64,000 nucleotides of DNA from Castellaniella defragrans (GTDB lineage Bacteria; Pseudomonadota; Gammaproteobacteria; Burkholderiales; Burkholderiaceae_B): contig NZ_JACHIB010000006.1 in assembly GCF_014203015.1 (NCBI RefSeq), forward strand, positions 140,305 to 204,304. Direction: 5' to 3'. Below are positions 35,769 to 44,959 of this stretch, piece by piece (positions within the stretch are counted from its first letter, which is position 1; each line of letters starts with the position of its first letter). The notes beneath the pieces were generated by a model that did no database searches, had not been told where the DNA came from, and was given only the letters and a program-made list of their open reading frames with translations. A program made the translations under genes and the position numbers.

Positions 35769-36134
35769 GGTGGACTCGATGGAAATGACGGGCGGGAACA
35801 CGGCCGGAGGCCGGACGGGCGGGCGTCCGTGCGCGGGCCGACGGCCGGATGGAGGCCGCGGCGCCGGAAGGCGGCAGCACGCCGCATCCCGGAGGAACGG
35901 CAGGGGACGGCAGGAGCGGCGAACCGGCGAAGCGGCTACCGTGGGGGGCTGGGCGAGGTCCGGCCAGGCGGCCAGGAAGGGGGCAGGTACGGTGGATCGG
36001 TAAGCTTTCCCAATCGCGACTTCGGATCATGGTGGAAGCGTTACTCGGCAAGTCGGAGCCACCGGTTTCCGGCCGGTGTTCTTGAAGCATGAACTTGCGT
36101 CCTAAATCCCTGAATGCATCAGGAACCGATACAG
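35769..36134 (-). other. Long untranslated leader region upstream of bcsD
   Basis: I see no credible gene in this stretch of about 366 bp. If transcription starts at the promoter near 36128, it forms a long leader. It contains an inverted repeat CACCGG...CCGGTG (near 36060-36077) and a fairly mixed base composition (from about 35995 to 36135 it is less GC-rich than the genes). No known c-di-GMP riboswitch consensus was recognised by eye. Confidence 0.4.
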
Positions 36135-36163
36135 ATTCTACACATTTGAAGAATGTGTGACCA
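36135..36163 (-). promoter_or_regulatory. Putative bcs operon promoter with palindromic spacer
   Basis: On the minus strand TGGTCA (36158-36163) and TAGAAT (36135-36140) are separated by exactly 17 bp. Those 17 bp (36141-36157) are a perfect hairpin-type palindrome, CACATT-TGAAG-AATGTG. A regulator binding it would sit between RNA-polymerase contacts. The regulator is unknown. Confidence 0.45.
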
Positions 36164-36165
36164 CC

Positions 36166-36355
36166 CCTGACAATTGAAACCCCGATTGAAACCTGGATCG
36201 AAGCCGCGAATCGCAGCCCGGACCCGAGCCCGCATTCAGGCCTGGAGCGGACCTCGATCGGCCCCGGAGCGGACCCCGATCCACTCTCGACCGGCCCTGG
36301 AGCGGACCCCGAGCAATTCCCGATCCCTCCTCGATCGGACCCCCGCTCCACCGGC
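36166..36355. repeat. Degenerate tandem array, period about 11-12 bp, between bcs and AEC promoters
   Basis: Imperfect units such as CCTGGAGCGGACCC, CTCGATCGG and CCCGATCC follow one another with a spacing of about 11-12 bp (for example GGAGCGGACC recurs three times). The array fills the space between the bcs promoter candidate and the -10 of the AEC transporter gene. Unit style resembles the array at 20105-20244. No gene is seen here. Confidence 0.55.
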
Positions 36356-36359
36356 CACG

Positions 36360-36365
36360 TACAAT
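36360..36365 (+). promoter_or_regulatory. putative -10 element of the AEC transporter gene
   Basis: TACAAT lies 29 bp before the ATG at 36395. No clear -35 is visible because the degenerate repeat array lies directly upstream. Confidence 0.3.
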
Positions 36366-36394
36366 CTCACACCAGCCCCGCCCGACCGCCGCCC

Positions 36395-37288
36395 ATGTCC
36401 GTCATCCCGCTCATCCTGCCCGACTTCCTGCTGATCGCCCTGGGCTGGGTCCTGCTGCACCGGCTGGGATTCGACCAGGCCTTCTTCGCCGGCGCGGAAA
36501 AACTGGTCTATTTCATCCTGTTCCCCGCCCTGCTGTTCCACTCGATCACCCGCACACCGTTGGAACCGGGCAACACCTCGGTGCTGCTGGCCGCCACCGT
36601 CGGCGTGATGCTCGGCGGCATCGCCCTGGCCTGGCTGGGCCGCCTGGCGGTGCGCCCGGATCCGGCGGCGCACGCCTCGGTCGCCCAGTGCGCCTTCCGC
36701 TTCAACACCTACCTCGCCCTGTCCCTGGCCGGCGGCCTGGGCTGGCCCGGCGCGCAGACGACCATGGCGGTGATCGTGGGCTTCGCCGTGCCCATCAGCA
36801 ACATCGGCGCGGTGCATGCCCTGGCCAGCCGCCACGGCGGGCGCGCCCTGCGCGAGATCGCGCGCAACCCCTTCATCCTCGCCACCCTGGCCGCGCTGGC
36901 CTGCAACTTCCTGCGCGTGCCCATCCCGCCCGTGCTCGACGTCACCCTGGGACGCCTGGGCGCCTGCGCCATCGCCGTCGGCCTGCTGTGCGTGGGCGCC
37001 ACCCTGTCGCTGCAGGGCGGCCGCGCGCATGCGCCGCTGATGGCCTGGATGGTGGCGGCCAAGCTGGTCCTGCTGCCGCCGGTCGCGCTGGCGCTGGCCT
37101 GGGCGCTGGGCCTGTCGGCCGGCGAACGGCTGGTCCTGCTGCTGTTCAGCGCCCTGCCCACCGCTTCCTCGGCCCACGTGCTGGCCGCCCGCATGGGCGG
37201 CGACGGCCGGCTGGTGGCGGTCACCATGTCGATCGGCACGCTGCTGTCGGCCCTGACCCTGCCACTGTGGCTGGATGCCGCAACCTGA
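36395..37288 (+). CDS. AEC-family transporter
   Basis: This 297-residue membrane protein has about ten helices in two halves and the AEC/auxin-efflux-carrier layout: PDFLLIALGWVLLHRLG at the start, a central cytoplasmic link, and GAALPTASSAHVLAARMG-like ALPTASSAHVLA near the end. Members export or import organic anions such as malate or malonate; substrate here cannot be told. It starts the plus-strand housekeeping run and lies 18 bp upstream of tsaE, so the two may be cotranscribed. The family connection with tsaE is only positional. Confidence 0.8.
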   Translation: MSVIPLILPDFLLIALGWVLLHRLGFDQAFFAGAEKLVYFILFPALLFHSITRTPLEPGNTSVLLAATVGVMLGGIALAWLGRLAVRPDPAAHASVAQCAFRFNTYLALSLAGGLGWPGAQTTMAVIVGFAVPISNIGAVHALASRHGGRALREIARNPFILATLAALACNFLRVPIPPVLDVTLGRLGACAIAVGLLCVGATLSLQGGRAHAPLMAWMVAAKLVLLPPVALALAWALGLSAGERLVLLLFSALPTASSAHVLAARMGGDGRLVAVTMSIGTLLSALTLPLWLDAAT

Positions 37289-37306
37289 ATCCCGGAGGCC
37301 CCCACC

Positions 37307-37813
37307 ATGACTCCCCCGCTTCCTTCCATCGACTGGCCCCTGCCGGACGAAGACGCCACCGTTGCCCTGGCGCAACGGCTGGCCGGACTGGCCTGCGGCC
37401 GCGCCCCGGGCGGCCCCGCCGCCGGGGGACGCATCCACCTGCGCGGCGAGCTGGGCACGGGCAAGACCACCCTGGCCCGCGCCCTGCTGCGGGCCGCCGG
37501 CGTGACCGGCCGGATCAAGAGTCCCAGCTACGCGCTTCTTGAAAGCTATAACGTTTCTAACTTATACTTCTATCACTTTGATTTCTATAGATTTAGCGAT
37601 GCACACGAATGGCGGGACGCGGGCTTCGACGAACTGCTCGACGAACACGCGGTCGTCCTGATCGAATGGCCCGAGCAGGCCGGCACGCGGCTGCCGCCCC
37701 CGGACCTCGACATCCGCCTGGAATATGACGGCGCCGGCCGGCATGCCCGACTGACCGCCTGCAGCGAAAAAGGACAGCAATGGCTGACGCACCTGGACCC
37801 GCCGCGCCGATGA
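37307..37813 (+). CDS. tsaE: TsaE, tRNA threonylcarbamoyladenosine ATPase
   Basis: TsaE is the ATPase of the TsaBDE complex that makes t6A at position 37 of ANN-decoding tRNAs in the cytoplasm. This 168-residue protein has the P-loop GELGTGKTT (47-55), KSPSYALLE and the family motif HFDFYRF (90-96), plus LIEWPEQ. Odd: codons for residues 77-101 (37535-37609) are strongly AT-rich (24 of 75 bases are G or C), with rare codons TTA, AGA and TCT, inside an otherwise very GC-rich gene. A promoter-like pair lies in this island. Its 3' end overlaps amiC by 34 bp, an arrangement common in proteobacteria. Confidence 0.93.
   Translation: MTPPLPSIDWPLPDEDATVALAQRLAGLACGRAPGGPAAGGRIHLRGELGTGKTTLARALLRAAGVTGRIKSPSYALLESYNVSNLYFYHFDFYRFSDAHEWRDAGFDELLDEHAVVLIEWPEQAGTRLPPPDLDIRLEYDGAGRHARLTACSEKGQQWLTHLDPPRR
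37539..37568 (+). promoter_or_regulatory. Promoter-like pair inside the AT-rich island of tsaE
   Basis: TTGAAA (37539-37544) and TATACT (37563-37568) are 18 bp apart, close to the sigma70 consensus. They could start an internal transcript into amiC about 200 bp downstream. It may also be a chance effect of the local AT content. Confidence 0.35.
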
Positions 37814-39147
37814 GCGCCCCCGCCGCCCCCCTGCGGCGCAAGATGATCGCGGGCGGCTGCGCCCTGTTGCTGCTGCCCGTCGTACCGCGCCTGGCGCAGG
37901 CCGCCACCATCCTGGCGGTGCGGACCTGGCCGGCCGACGAATACACGCGCGTGACCCTGGAAATGGACACCGAGCTGAAGGCCGAGCACTTCACGCTCGA
38001 CCATCCGCACCGGCTGGTGGTGGACATCGAGGGCGTGCGGCTGAGCGCCGCCATCAACGACCTGGTCTCCAAGATCCGGCCCAACGACCCCTACATCGGC
38101 ACCGTGCGCGTGGGCCAGAACCGCCCCGGCGTGGTGCGCCTGGTGTTCGACCTCAAGCAGGACGTCGCCCCCCAGGTCTTCACCCTGAAGCCCATCGGCG
38201 AGTACAAGTACCGCCTGGTGCTCGACCTGTATCCAAAGGTCGCGCAGGATCCGCTGATGGCGCTGCTGAAGGACGCGGAAAACGACCCGCTCGCCGGCAT
38301 CCTGGAAAACCTCGCCCAGGACAGCCCCACGGAGGCGCCCATTCCCTCCGTGGAAGGCCAGAAGCTGCCGCCGGTCGCCCGCAAGCAGCCGGACGAAGAC
38401 GTCGCGCCGCCTCTGCCGCGCGCGACGCCCGGCGCCCGCCCGGGCCGCCCGATCCTGATCGCACTGGATCCCGGCCACGGCGGCGAGGACCCGGGCGCCA
38501 TCGGCAAACGCGGCACGCGCGAGAAGGACATCGTCCTGCAGATCGCGCACCGCCTGAAGAAGCTCATCGACGCCCAGCCGAACATGCGCGCCTACCTGAC
38601 GCGCGACCGCGACTATTTCGTGCCGCTGAACGTGCGCGTGCAGAAAGCCCGCCGCGTCCAGGCCGACCTGTTCATCTCCATCCACGCCGACGCCTGGATC
38701 AAGCCCTCGGCGCGCGGCTCGTCGGTCTGGGCGCTGTCGCAGCACGGCGCCACCAGCGCCGCCGCCCGCTGGCTGGCGAAGAAGGAAAACGACGCCGACC
38801 TGATCGGCGGCGTGAACCTGGGCGCGCACAACGCCCAGGTGGCCAAGGTGCTGCTGGACCTGTCCACCGGGGCGCAGATCAACGATTCCATCCGGGTCGG
38901 GACCCAGGTCCTGAACGAGATCGGCAAGATCAACCAGCTGCACAAGAACCGCATCGAGCGCGCCGGCTTCGCCGTGCTGAAGGCGCCGGACATCCCCTCG
39001 ATCCTGATCGAGACCGCCTTCATCAGCAATCCCCAAGAAGAACAGCTGCTGCGCACCTCGGCGCACCAGCAGCGCATCGCCAACGCGGTGCTGAGCGGGA
39101 TCCAGGATTATTTCTCGGCGCACCCCGCGCTGGCGCGGCGCGCCTGA
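37780..39147 (+). CDS. amiC: N-acetylmuramoyl-L-alanine amidase AmiC-type
   Basis: This 455-residue periplasmic amidase splits cell-wall cross-peptides from glycan during cell separation. A twin-Arg signal ([16 protein letters not shown]) suggests Tat export, as for E. coli AmiC. An AMIN domain (about 45-135) targets the septum. The Amidase_3 domain follows, with zinc ligands and acid residues in [21 protein letters not shown] and LIETAFISN. The start at 37780 has AAGGA 5 bp upstream and lies inside tsaE; ATG 37810, which overlaps the tsaE stop, has no visible ribosome-binding site. Confidence 0.93.
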   Translation: MADAPGPAAPMSAPAAPLRRKMIAGGCALLLLPVVPRLAQAATILAVRTWPADEYTRVTLEMDTELKAEHFTLDHPHRLVVDIEGVRLSAAINDLVSKIRPNDPYIGTVRVGQNRPGVVRLVFDLKQDVAPQVFTLKPIGEYKYRLVLDLYPKVAQDPLMALLKDAENDPLAGILENLAQDSPTEAPIPSVEGQKLPPVARKQPDEDVAPPLPRATPGARPGRPILIALDPGHGGEDPGAIGKRGTREKDIVLQIAHRLKKLIDAQPNMRAYLTRDRDYFVPLNVRVQKARRVQADLFISIHADAWIKPSARGSSVWALSQHGATSAAARWLAKKENDADLIGGVNLGAHNAQVAKVLLDLSTGAQINDSIRVGTQVLNEIGKINQLHKNRIERAGFAVLKAPDIPSILIETAFISNPQEEQLLRTSAHQQRIANAVLSGIQDYFSAHPALARRA

Positions 39148-39196
39148 TACCGTCCGGGGCCCGCCGACGCCGGCGGCGCCCCGGCCGGGCGTGGCG

Positions 39197-39841
39197 TCAG
39201 GCCGAGCCCGTCTTGCGGCCGCGCAGCAGCTTCCACAGCACCCCGCCGGCGGCCGGCACGGCGGCCGCCCCCACGCCGATCAGCACGATGGTGTTGAGGT
39301 GTTCCTTGATGATGGGGACGTTGCCGAAGAAATAGCCCAGGGTGATCAGGCCGGCGATCCAGGCGACGGCGCCCAGCGCGTTGTACAGCTGGAAGGTCAG
39401 CCAGCGCATGCCCGCGACCCCGGCCACGAAGGGCGCGAAGGTCCGGAACAGCGGCAGGAAGCGCGACAGCACGATGGTCTTGCCGCCGTGCCTTTCGTAG
39501 AAGGCGTGGGTCTTGATCAGGGCCTTGCGGTCCAGGAAGCGGTAGTCGCGCGAAAAGACCTTCGGGCCGATGAAGCGCCCCACCTGGTAATTGACGGTGT
39601 TGCCCAGGATCGCGGCCGCGATCAGGATGCCGCCCAGCAGGACCGGGTCCAGCAGGCCGGAGGCGCCGAAGGCCCCGGCGATGAACAGCAGCGAATCCCC
39701 GGGCAGGAACGGCAGCACCACCAGCCCCGTTTCGCCGAAAATGATGAGCGCCAGGATCAGGTAGATCCAGGCACCGTATTGCGCCACCCAGACCCCCAGG
39801 TACTGGTCGATGTGCAGGACGAGTTGGAACAGTTCAGCCAT
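39197..39841 (-). CDS. DedA-family membrane protein
   Basis: This 214-residue protein has the DedA (SNARE-associated) marks: [21 protein letters not shown], then [13 protein letters not shown] and the amphipathic re-entrant segment with [20 protein letters not shown]. DedA proteins are now thought to flip undecaprenyl phosphate or phosphatidylethanolamine-type lipids across the inner membrane; several are needed for drug and pH tolerance. It is convergent to amiC with 49 bp between the stops and divergent from mutL. A link to carrier-lipid recycling for the two exopolysaccharide systems is possible but speculative. Confidence 0.9.
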   Translation of the reverse strand: MAELFQLVLHIDQYLGVWVAQYGAWIYLILALIIFGETGLVVLPFLPGDSLLFIAGAFGASGLLDPVLLGGILIAAAILGNTVNYQVGRFIGPKVFSRDYRFLDRKALIKTHAFYERHGGKTIVLSRFLPLFRTFAPFVAGVAGMRWLTFQLYNALGAVAWIAGLITLGYFFGNVPIIKEHLNTIVLIGVGAAAVPAAGGVLWKLLRGRKTGSA

Positions 39842-39951
39842 TTGGCCGCGAGACCTCGAAAGATGATGGGAAAGGGCGTGCCGGGGATCATACCGGAACG
39901 CGGCGCGCCCGCGGCCCGGCCGGCCGGGCGAAACCCCGGGCCAGCGCTCAC

Positions 39952-39957
39952 TATAAT
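39952..39957 (+). promoter_or_regulatory. Consensus -10 element 7 bp before mutL
   Basis: A perfect TATAAT ends 7 bp before the ATG at 39965, so transcription would start at or next to the start codon. No -35 is clear. Confidence 0.45.
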
Positions 39958-39964
39958 CGTTTTC

Positions 39965-41899
39965 ATGATGCGAACCATTGCCGCCCTGCCCGACATCCTC
40001 ATCAGCCAGATCGCCGCGGGCGAAGTCATCGAACGCCCCGCCTCCGTGCTGAAGGAACTGCTGGAAAACGCCCTGGACGCCGGCGCGCGGGCCATCGAGA
40101 TCCGCCTGGATGGCGGCGGCATCCGCCGCATCCTGGTGGCCGACGACGGCCACGGCATCCCGCCCGACCAGATGCCCCTGGCCCTGCAGCGCCACGCCAC
40201 CAGCAAGATCGCCTCCCTGGCGGAGCTGGAATCGGTGGCCACCCTGGGATTCCGGGGCGAGGCCCTGGCCTCCATCGCCTCGGTCGCCCAGCTGACCCTG
40301 ACCTCGCGCACCGCCGGGGACACGCAGGCCTGGCAGCTCGCCGCCGGCCAGGCGCGGCCCGTGCCGGCGGCGGGCGCCGTGGGCACGCGCGTGGACGTGC
40401 GCCAGCTGTTCGACCACATCCCCGCGCGGCGCAAGTTCCTGCGCAGCGAGCAGACCGAATACGCCCATTGCCTGGACGCCGTGGAACGCATCGCGCTGGC
40501 GCATCCCGGCATGGCGCTGCGCGTGTTCCACAACGACAAGCCCCAGCGCAACTGGCCGGCGACCGACATCCACGGCCGCATCCGCGACGTGCTGGGCGAC
40601 GAATTCACGGCCCAGAGCCTGCCGGTATCGACCGAGCAGGGACTGGTCTCGCTGGAAGGCTGCATCACGCGCCCGACCTTCGCCCGCAGCCGGGCCGACC
40701 GCCAGTACCTGTACGTCAACGGCCGCTACGTGCGCGACCGCACGGTGTCCCATGCGGTGCGCCAGGCCTACGCCGACGTGCTGCACGGCGACCGCCAGCC
40801 GGCCTTCGTGCTGTTCCTGACACTGGACCCGGCCGGGGTGGACGTGAACGTGCACCCGGCCAAGCACGAGGTGCGCTTCCGCGACAGCGGCGCGGTGCAC
40901 CGCTACGTCGCCCAGGCGCTGGGCGAGACCCTGGCGGGCCGCGGCGGCGCCGCCGTGGACGGCCCGGCCGAGGCGCCGCCCACGCCGACGGAGGGCGACG
41001 CCGCATGGCGGCCGGGCACGGCCCCGGGCGCCGCGGCCCCCGCGGCATCCCGGTCCGGCGGCGCGCCCGCGGCCTTCTCCGGGGCCGCGCACGCCGCCCG
41101 TCCCGCCTCCCCCTACCCCGCCCGGATTCCCGTCCAGCAGCGTTTCCCGCTGAACGACCGGGTCCCGGTCCAGGACTGGCGCAAGCTGTACCAGCCGCTG
41201 GACGCGGCCGATGCCGCCGTTCCGGGACGGGAAGGCGCTGGAGGGGAGGACGCCGGAAACACGCGAGACTCCGGAGACGCCGGCCTCTCCGGAGGCGTCG
41301 CCCCGCACGCCCCCGACCTGCCCCTGGGCATGGCCCTGGGGCAGCTGCACGGCATCTACATCCTGGCCCAGAACGCGCGCGGCCTGGTCCTGGTGGACAT
41401 GCACGCCGCGCACGAGCGCGTCGTCTACGAAGCCCTGAAGCAGGCCCTGGACCAGGCGCCCCTGCCGGCGCAGGAACTGCTGGTCCCGGTGGTGTTCACC
41501 GCCACGGAGATCCAGGTGGCCACCGCCCAGGCGCACCAGGACACGCTCGACGGCCTGGGCCTGCGGATCCGCGCCACCGGCCCGGCCTCGCTGGCCGTGC
41601 GCGCCGTGCCGGCCCTGCTGGCCCGGGGCGACATCGAAGCCCTGGCGCGCGGGGTGCTGGCCGACATCGAACGCATCGGCCATTCGGCCCGGCTGACCGA
41701 GCAGCGCAACGAGCTGCTGTCCACCATGGCCTGCCACGGCGCGGTGCGCGCCCACCGGCGGCTGACGCTGGACGAGATGAACGCCCTGCTGCGCCAGATG
41801 GAACGCACCGAGCGCGCCGACCAGTGCAACCACGGCCGCCCGACCTGGTTCCAGTGGAGCCTGGCCGACCTGGACCGGCTGTTCATGCGCGGGCAGTAG
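39965..41899 (+). CDS. mutL: DNA mismatch repair protein MutL
   Basis: This 644-residue GHKL ATPase has [14 protein letters not shown] and [10 protein letters not shown] in the first 100 residues. A Pro/Ala-rich linker follows (about 330-455). The carboxy-terminal dimer domain carries the metal-dependent endonuclease motif [12 protein letters not shown], so it should nick DNA itself, as expected where MutH is absent. A short-period repeated stretch (41232-41300) lies in the linker. An adjacent ATG at 39968 is an equal candidate. The start has no Shine-Dalgarno sequence, but a TATAAT stands 7 bp before it, suggesting a leaderless message. Confidence 0.96.
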   Translation: MMRTIAALPDILISQIAAGEVIERPASVLKELLENALDAGARAIEIRLDGGGIRRILVADDGHGIPPDQMPLALQRHATSKIASLAELESVATLGFRGEALASIASVAQLTLTSRTAGDTQAWQLAAGQARPVPAAGAVGTRVDVRQLFDHIPARRKFLRSEQTEYAHCLDAVERIALAHPGMALRVFHNDKPQRNWPATDIHGRIRDVLGDEFTAQSLPVSTEQGLVSLEGCITRPTFARSRADRQYLYVNGRYVRDRTVSHAVRQAYADVLHGDRQPAFVLFLTLDPAGVDVNVHPAKHEVRFRDSGAVHRYVAQALGETLAGRGGAAVDGPAEAPPTPTEGDAAWRPGTAPGAAAPAASRSGGAPAAFSGAAHAARPASPYPARIPVQQRFPLNDRVPVQDWRKLYQPLDAADAAVPGREGAGGEDAGNTRDSGDAGLSGGVAPHAPDLPLGMALGQLHGIYILAQNARGLVLVDMHAAHERVVYEALKQALDQAPLPAQELLVPVVFTATEIQVATAQAHQDTLDGLGLRIRATGPASLAVRAVPALLARGDIEALARGVLADIERIGHSARLTEQRNELLSTMACHGAVRAHRRLTLDEMNALLRQMERTERADQCNHGRPTWFQWSLADLDRLFMRGQ

Positions 41900-42013
41900 G
41901 CGACGCGAACAGCGGACAACGGATGCCGCGCGCCGGACGCCCCCGGCCGGGGGGACACGCCCCTGCCCGCCCCTGCCCCGCCCCGAGCACCGCGCCCGCC
42001 CCGGCGGGTCGGC

Positions 42014-42019
42014 GATAAT
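42014..42019 (+). promoter_or_regulatory. -10-like element 6 bp before miaA
   Basis: GATAAT ends 6 bp before the ATG at 42026, in the 126-bp gap after mutL. This spacing fits a leaderless transcript. Confidence 0.4.
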
Positions 42020-42025
42020 GCCCCC

Positions 42026-42970
42026 ATGTCCACGAATGCCCCCGTCCTGATCTGCCTGGCCGGCCCCACGGCCTCCGGCAAGTCCGCCGCCGCCCTGGCC
42101 CTGGCCGGGCGCTGGCCCATCGAAATCATCGTGATGGATTCGGCCACGATCTATCGCGGCATGGACATCGGCACGGCCAAGCCCACGGCCGAGGAACGGG
42201 CGCGGGTGCCGCACCACCTGCTGGACATCCGCGACCCGGCGCAGTCGTATTCGGCGGCGGAATTCGCGCGCGACGCGGCGGCGCTGGCGCAGGAGATCCG
42301 CGCGCGCGGCCGCATCCCGCTGCTGTGCGGGGGCACCATGCTGTACTACAAGGCCCTGCGCGAGGGGCTGAACGACCTGCCCCGCGCGGACCCGGCCATC
42401 CGCCTGGCCCTGGACGAGGAAGCCCGGACGCGCGGCTGGCCGGCCCTGCACGCCGAACTGGCGCGCGTGGATCCCGCCACGGCCGCCCGGCTGGCGCCCA
42501 ACGACAGCCAGCGCCTGCAGCGCGCGCTGGAAGTCTGGCGCGGCAGCGGCCGGACCCTGAGCGACTGGCTGGCCGAACCGCCGCGGCCCGCGCTGCCCGG
42601 CTGGCGCTTCGAGACCATCAGCCTGGAGCCCTCCGACCGCGCCGTCCTGCACGCGCGCATCGCGCAGCGCTACCAGGCCATGATCGGCGCGGGCCTGCTG
42701 GACGAGGTCCGCGCCCTGCACGCCCGCGCCGACCTGCATCCGGGCTTGCCCTCGATCCGCTGCGTGGGCTACCGCCAGCTCTGGGACCATCTGGACGGGC
42801 GCATCTCCCTGGACCGGGCCATCGACCAGGCCATTGCCGCCACCCGCCAGCTGGCCAAGCGCCAGATCACCTGGCTGCGGTCCCTGCCGCAACGGACCGG
42901 CGTGGACTGCCTGTCGGACCGTGCCGTGGCGGAAACAGCGCGGCACTTCGCCCGAATGCTGGGGGATTGA
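42026..42970 (+). CDS. miaA: tRNA dimethylallyltransferase MiaA
   Basis: MiaA adds dimethylallyl to A37 of tRNAs reading U-starting codons. The 314-residue protein has the P-loop GPTASGKS, then [16 protein letters not shown], the loop [20 protein letters not shown] and the tail [12 protein letters not shown] for tRNA contact. All are typical; the length is normal for the family. There is no Shine-Dalgarno sequence, but a GATAAT stands 6 bp before the ATG. It ends 64 bp from the convergent purM; that gap holds a short hairpin (AGCCGG-CAT-CCGGCT near 42982) without a T-run. Confidence 0.96.
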   Translation: MSTNAPVLICLAGPTASGKSAAALALAGRWPIEIIVMDSATIYRGMDIGTAKPTAEERARVPHHLLDIRDPAQSYSAAEFARDAAALAQEIRARGRIPLLCGGTMLYYKALREGLNDLPRADPAIRLALDEEARTRGWPALHAELARVDPATAARLAPNDSQRLQRALEVWRGSGRTLSDWLAEPPRPALPGWRFETISLEPSDRAVLHARIAQRYQAMIGAGLLDEVRALHARADLHPGLPSIRCVGYRQLWDHLDGRISLDRAIDQAIAATRQLAKRQITWLRSLPQRTGVDCLSDRAVAETARHFARMLGD

Positions 42971-43034
42971 AGGCGCACCCGAAGCCGGCATCCGGCTCCG
43001 GCGCCTAAAGGACGGGCGCAAGGCCCGCCCCGGA

Positions 43035-44084
43035 TCAGTCCACGATCGTCTGCGCGCCGCCTTCGGCCCGGGCTTCGATCGCGCCCAGCGCATGGACGGT
43101 TTCGCCCTGGGCGCGCAGGGTGGCGGCGATGGCATCGGCCTGGGCCGGGTCCACCACCAGCACCATGCCGATGCCGCAGTTGAACACGCGCGCCATTTCC
43201 TGGTCAGCCACGCCGCCCTGGGCCTGCAGCCACTGGAACAGCGCCGGCCACTGCCAGGCGTCGCGGTGCAGGCGGGCGCACAGGCCCGGCTTGAGGATGC
43301 GCGGCACGTTTTCCAGCAGGCCGCCGCCGGTGATGTGCGCCAGGCCCTTGATCGCCGCGCCGTGGGCCGCCAGGGCGGCCAGCACGGACTTGACGTAGAT
43401 GCGGGTGGGTTCCATGACCACGTCGCCCAGGGGGCGGCCGTCCAGGTCCTGGTCGGGGCGCGCGCCGGCGTGCCGCAGGATCTTGCGCACCAGGGAATAG
43501 CCGTTGGAGTGCGCGCCGCTGGAGGCCAGGCCCAGCACCGTGTCGCCCGCCCGGATGCCGGCGCCGTCGATGATCGCGGATTTCTCGACCACGCCCACGG
43601 CGAAGCCCGCCAGGTCGTATTCGCCGTCCGGGTACATGCCGGGCATTTCCGCCGTCTCGCCGCCGATCAGGGCGCAGCCGGCCAGCTCGCAGCCGCGCGC
43701 GATGCCGCCCACGACGCGGGCCGCCGTGTCCACGGACAGCTTGCCGCAGGCGAAGTAGTCCAGGAAATACAGGGGCTCGGCGCCCTGGACCAGGATGTCG
43801 TTGACGCTCATGGCGACCAGGTCGATGCCGACCGTGTCGTGGCGCTGCCACTCGAAGGCCAGGCGCAGCTTGGTGCCCACGCCGTCGGTGCCGGACACCA
43901 GCACCGGCTCGCGCAAGTGGCGCGGCACCTCGAACAGGGCGCCGAAGCCGCCGATCCCCGCCATCACGCCGGGCCGCATCGTGCGGGCCGCCAGGGGCTT
44001 GATGCGGTCGACCAGCGCGTCGCCGGCATCGATGTCGACCCCGGCGTCGCGGTAGGTCATGGAGGGGGAGGTGCCTTGTGTCAT
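43035..44084 (-). CDS. purM: Phosphoribosylformylglycinamidine cyclo-ligase PurM
   Basis: PurM closes the imidazole ring in purine synthesis (FGAM plus ATP to AIR). The 349-residue protein shows [25 protein letters not shown], the glycine loop [27 protein letters not shown] and [13 protein letters not shown]. The length is normal. ATG 44084 is used; ATG 44060 would remove the first eight residues and keep the conserved start. A TAAAAT on the minus strand at 44134-44139 could be its -10, in the gap shared with hda. Confidence 0.96.
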   Translation of the reverse strand: MTQGTSPSMTYRDAGVDIDAGDALVDRIKPLAARTMRPGVMAGIGGFGALFEVPRHLREPVLVSGTDGVGTKLRLAFEWQRHDTVGIDLVAMSVNDILVQGAEPLYFLDYFACGKLSVDTAARVVGGIARGCELAGCALIGGETAEMPGMYPDGEYDLAGFAVGVVEKSAIIDGAGIRAGDTVLGLASSGAHSNGYSLVRKILRHAGARPDQDLDGRPLGDVVMEPTRIYVKSVLAALAAHGAAIKGLAHITGGGLLENVPRILKPGLCARLHRDAWQWPALFQWLQAQGGVADQEMARVFNCGIGMVLVVDPAQADAIAATLRAQGETVHALGAIEARAEGGAQTIVD

Positions 44085-44133
44085 GAGAAAAACCGCCGAA
44101 TGTGCAAGAATTGCAAGTTTGGATATTCGCCTG

Positions 44134-44139
44134 ATTTTA
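44134..44139 (-). promoter_or_regulatory. putative -10 element of purM
   Basis: TAAAAT read on the minus strand lies 50 bp before the purM start, in a locally AT-rich gap between purM and the divergent hda. No clear -35 is visible. Confidence 0.3.
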
Positions 44140-44224
44140 CGATGAAGTTCCGCTTCGCATGATCGGGCCTGCACGGCGCAGGCCCGGATGCGGGCCCGGA
44201 CGCCATCTTGCGACGCACGCCCCG

Positions 44225-44959
44225 ATGCCTTCCACCCCTTCCGCTCCCGCCCAGCCCCAGGCGCAGCAGCTGCTGCTCGACATCCTGCCGGGCACGATGC
44301 CGTCGCTGGACGGCTTCGTGGCCGGCGCGAACCTGGCCGCGCTCGAAGCCGTGCGCGGGCTTGCGCCCGGGCGCGCCGTGTACCTGTGGGGCGGCGTGGG
44401 TTCGGGACGCAGCCACCTGCTGCGCGCCCGCGCGCAGGGCGCGGGCTGCCATTACCTGGACGCGCGCTCCCCGGCGCAGCGGCTGCACGCCCTGGCCACC
44501 GACGAGGACCAGGCCCTGTCCCTGGTGGCGGTGGACGACGTGGCCGACCTCAATTCCGCCGCCCAGGCCGCGCTGTTCGCCCTGTTCAACCGCTGGCGCA
44601 CCGCCGCCGGCACGCCGGGCGCCTTCGCCCTGCTGACGGCAGGCGACCGCGCGCCCCTGGCCATGCCGCTGCGCGAGGACCTGCGCACCCGCCTGGGCTG
44701 GGACCTGGTCTACCGCCTGGAGCAGCTGTCCGACGAGGACCGCGCCCAGGCCCTGCGCGACCGCGCCCGGGAACGCGGGCTGCAGCTGTCCGACGAGGTC
44801 CTGCACTGGATCCTGACCCGCTGCGACCGCGACATGGACCGCCTGACGGCGCTGATCGACAGCCTGGACCAGTATTCCCTGGCGCGCCACCGCCCCATCA
44901 CCCTGCCCCTGCTGAAAGACCTGCTGGCCGACGCGCCGGCCCTCCCGAGGACCCCATGA
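44225..44959 (+). CDS. hda: Hda/DnaA-like AAA+ protein
   Basis: This 244-residue protein is a short DnaA-like AAA+ domain. An amino-terminal clamp-binding sequence QQLLLDI is followed by the nucleotide loop [12 protein letters not shown] (Arg in place of the P-loop Lys, usual in Hda), VAVDDVADL as Walker B and [18 protein letters not shown] in the lid. With the sliding clamp, Hda makes DnaA hydrolyse ATP after initiation, preventing over-replication. ATG 44225 is chosen because the extension from 44159 is Arg/Pro-rich and would put the clamp motif far from the end. The stop overlaps the next start by ATGA. Confidence 0.88.
   Translation: MPSTPSAPAQPQAQQLLLDILPGTMPSLDGFVAGANLAALEAVRGLAPGRAVYLWGGVGSGRSHLLRARAQGAGCHYLDARSPAQRLHALATDEDQALSLVAVDDVADLNSAAQAALFALFNRWRTAAGTPGAFALLTAGDRAPLAMPLREDLRTRLGWDLVYRLEQLSDEDRAQALRDRARERGLQLSDEVLHWILTRCDRDMDRLTALIDSLDQYSLARHRPITLPLLKDLLADAPALPRTP

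Noticed and set aside
35769-36134. Small protein genes in the bcsD leader
   Set aside because: Open frames exist but are Pro/Arg/Ser-rich, lack ribosome-binding sites and resemble chance frames.
36174-36434. An 86-codon plus-strand frame over the repeat array
   Set aside because: Its composition only reflects the repeats (Pro, Arg, Ser), and it runs into the AEC transporter gene in another frame.
39148-39196. Terminator between amiC and dedA
   Set aside because: GC-rich inverted repeats are present but without T-tracts; in DNA this GC-rich such repeats are expected by chance.
42971-43034. Terminator between miaA and purM
   Set aside because: A short hairpin exists, but there is no T-run on either strand, so I did not list it as a terminator.
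44225-44959. Hda with a broken P-loop (Arg for Lys)
   Set aside because: Arg at that place in a GRSH context is normal for Hda proteins, so it is not a defect.
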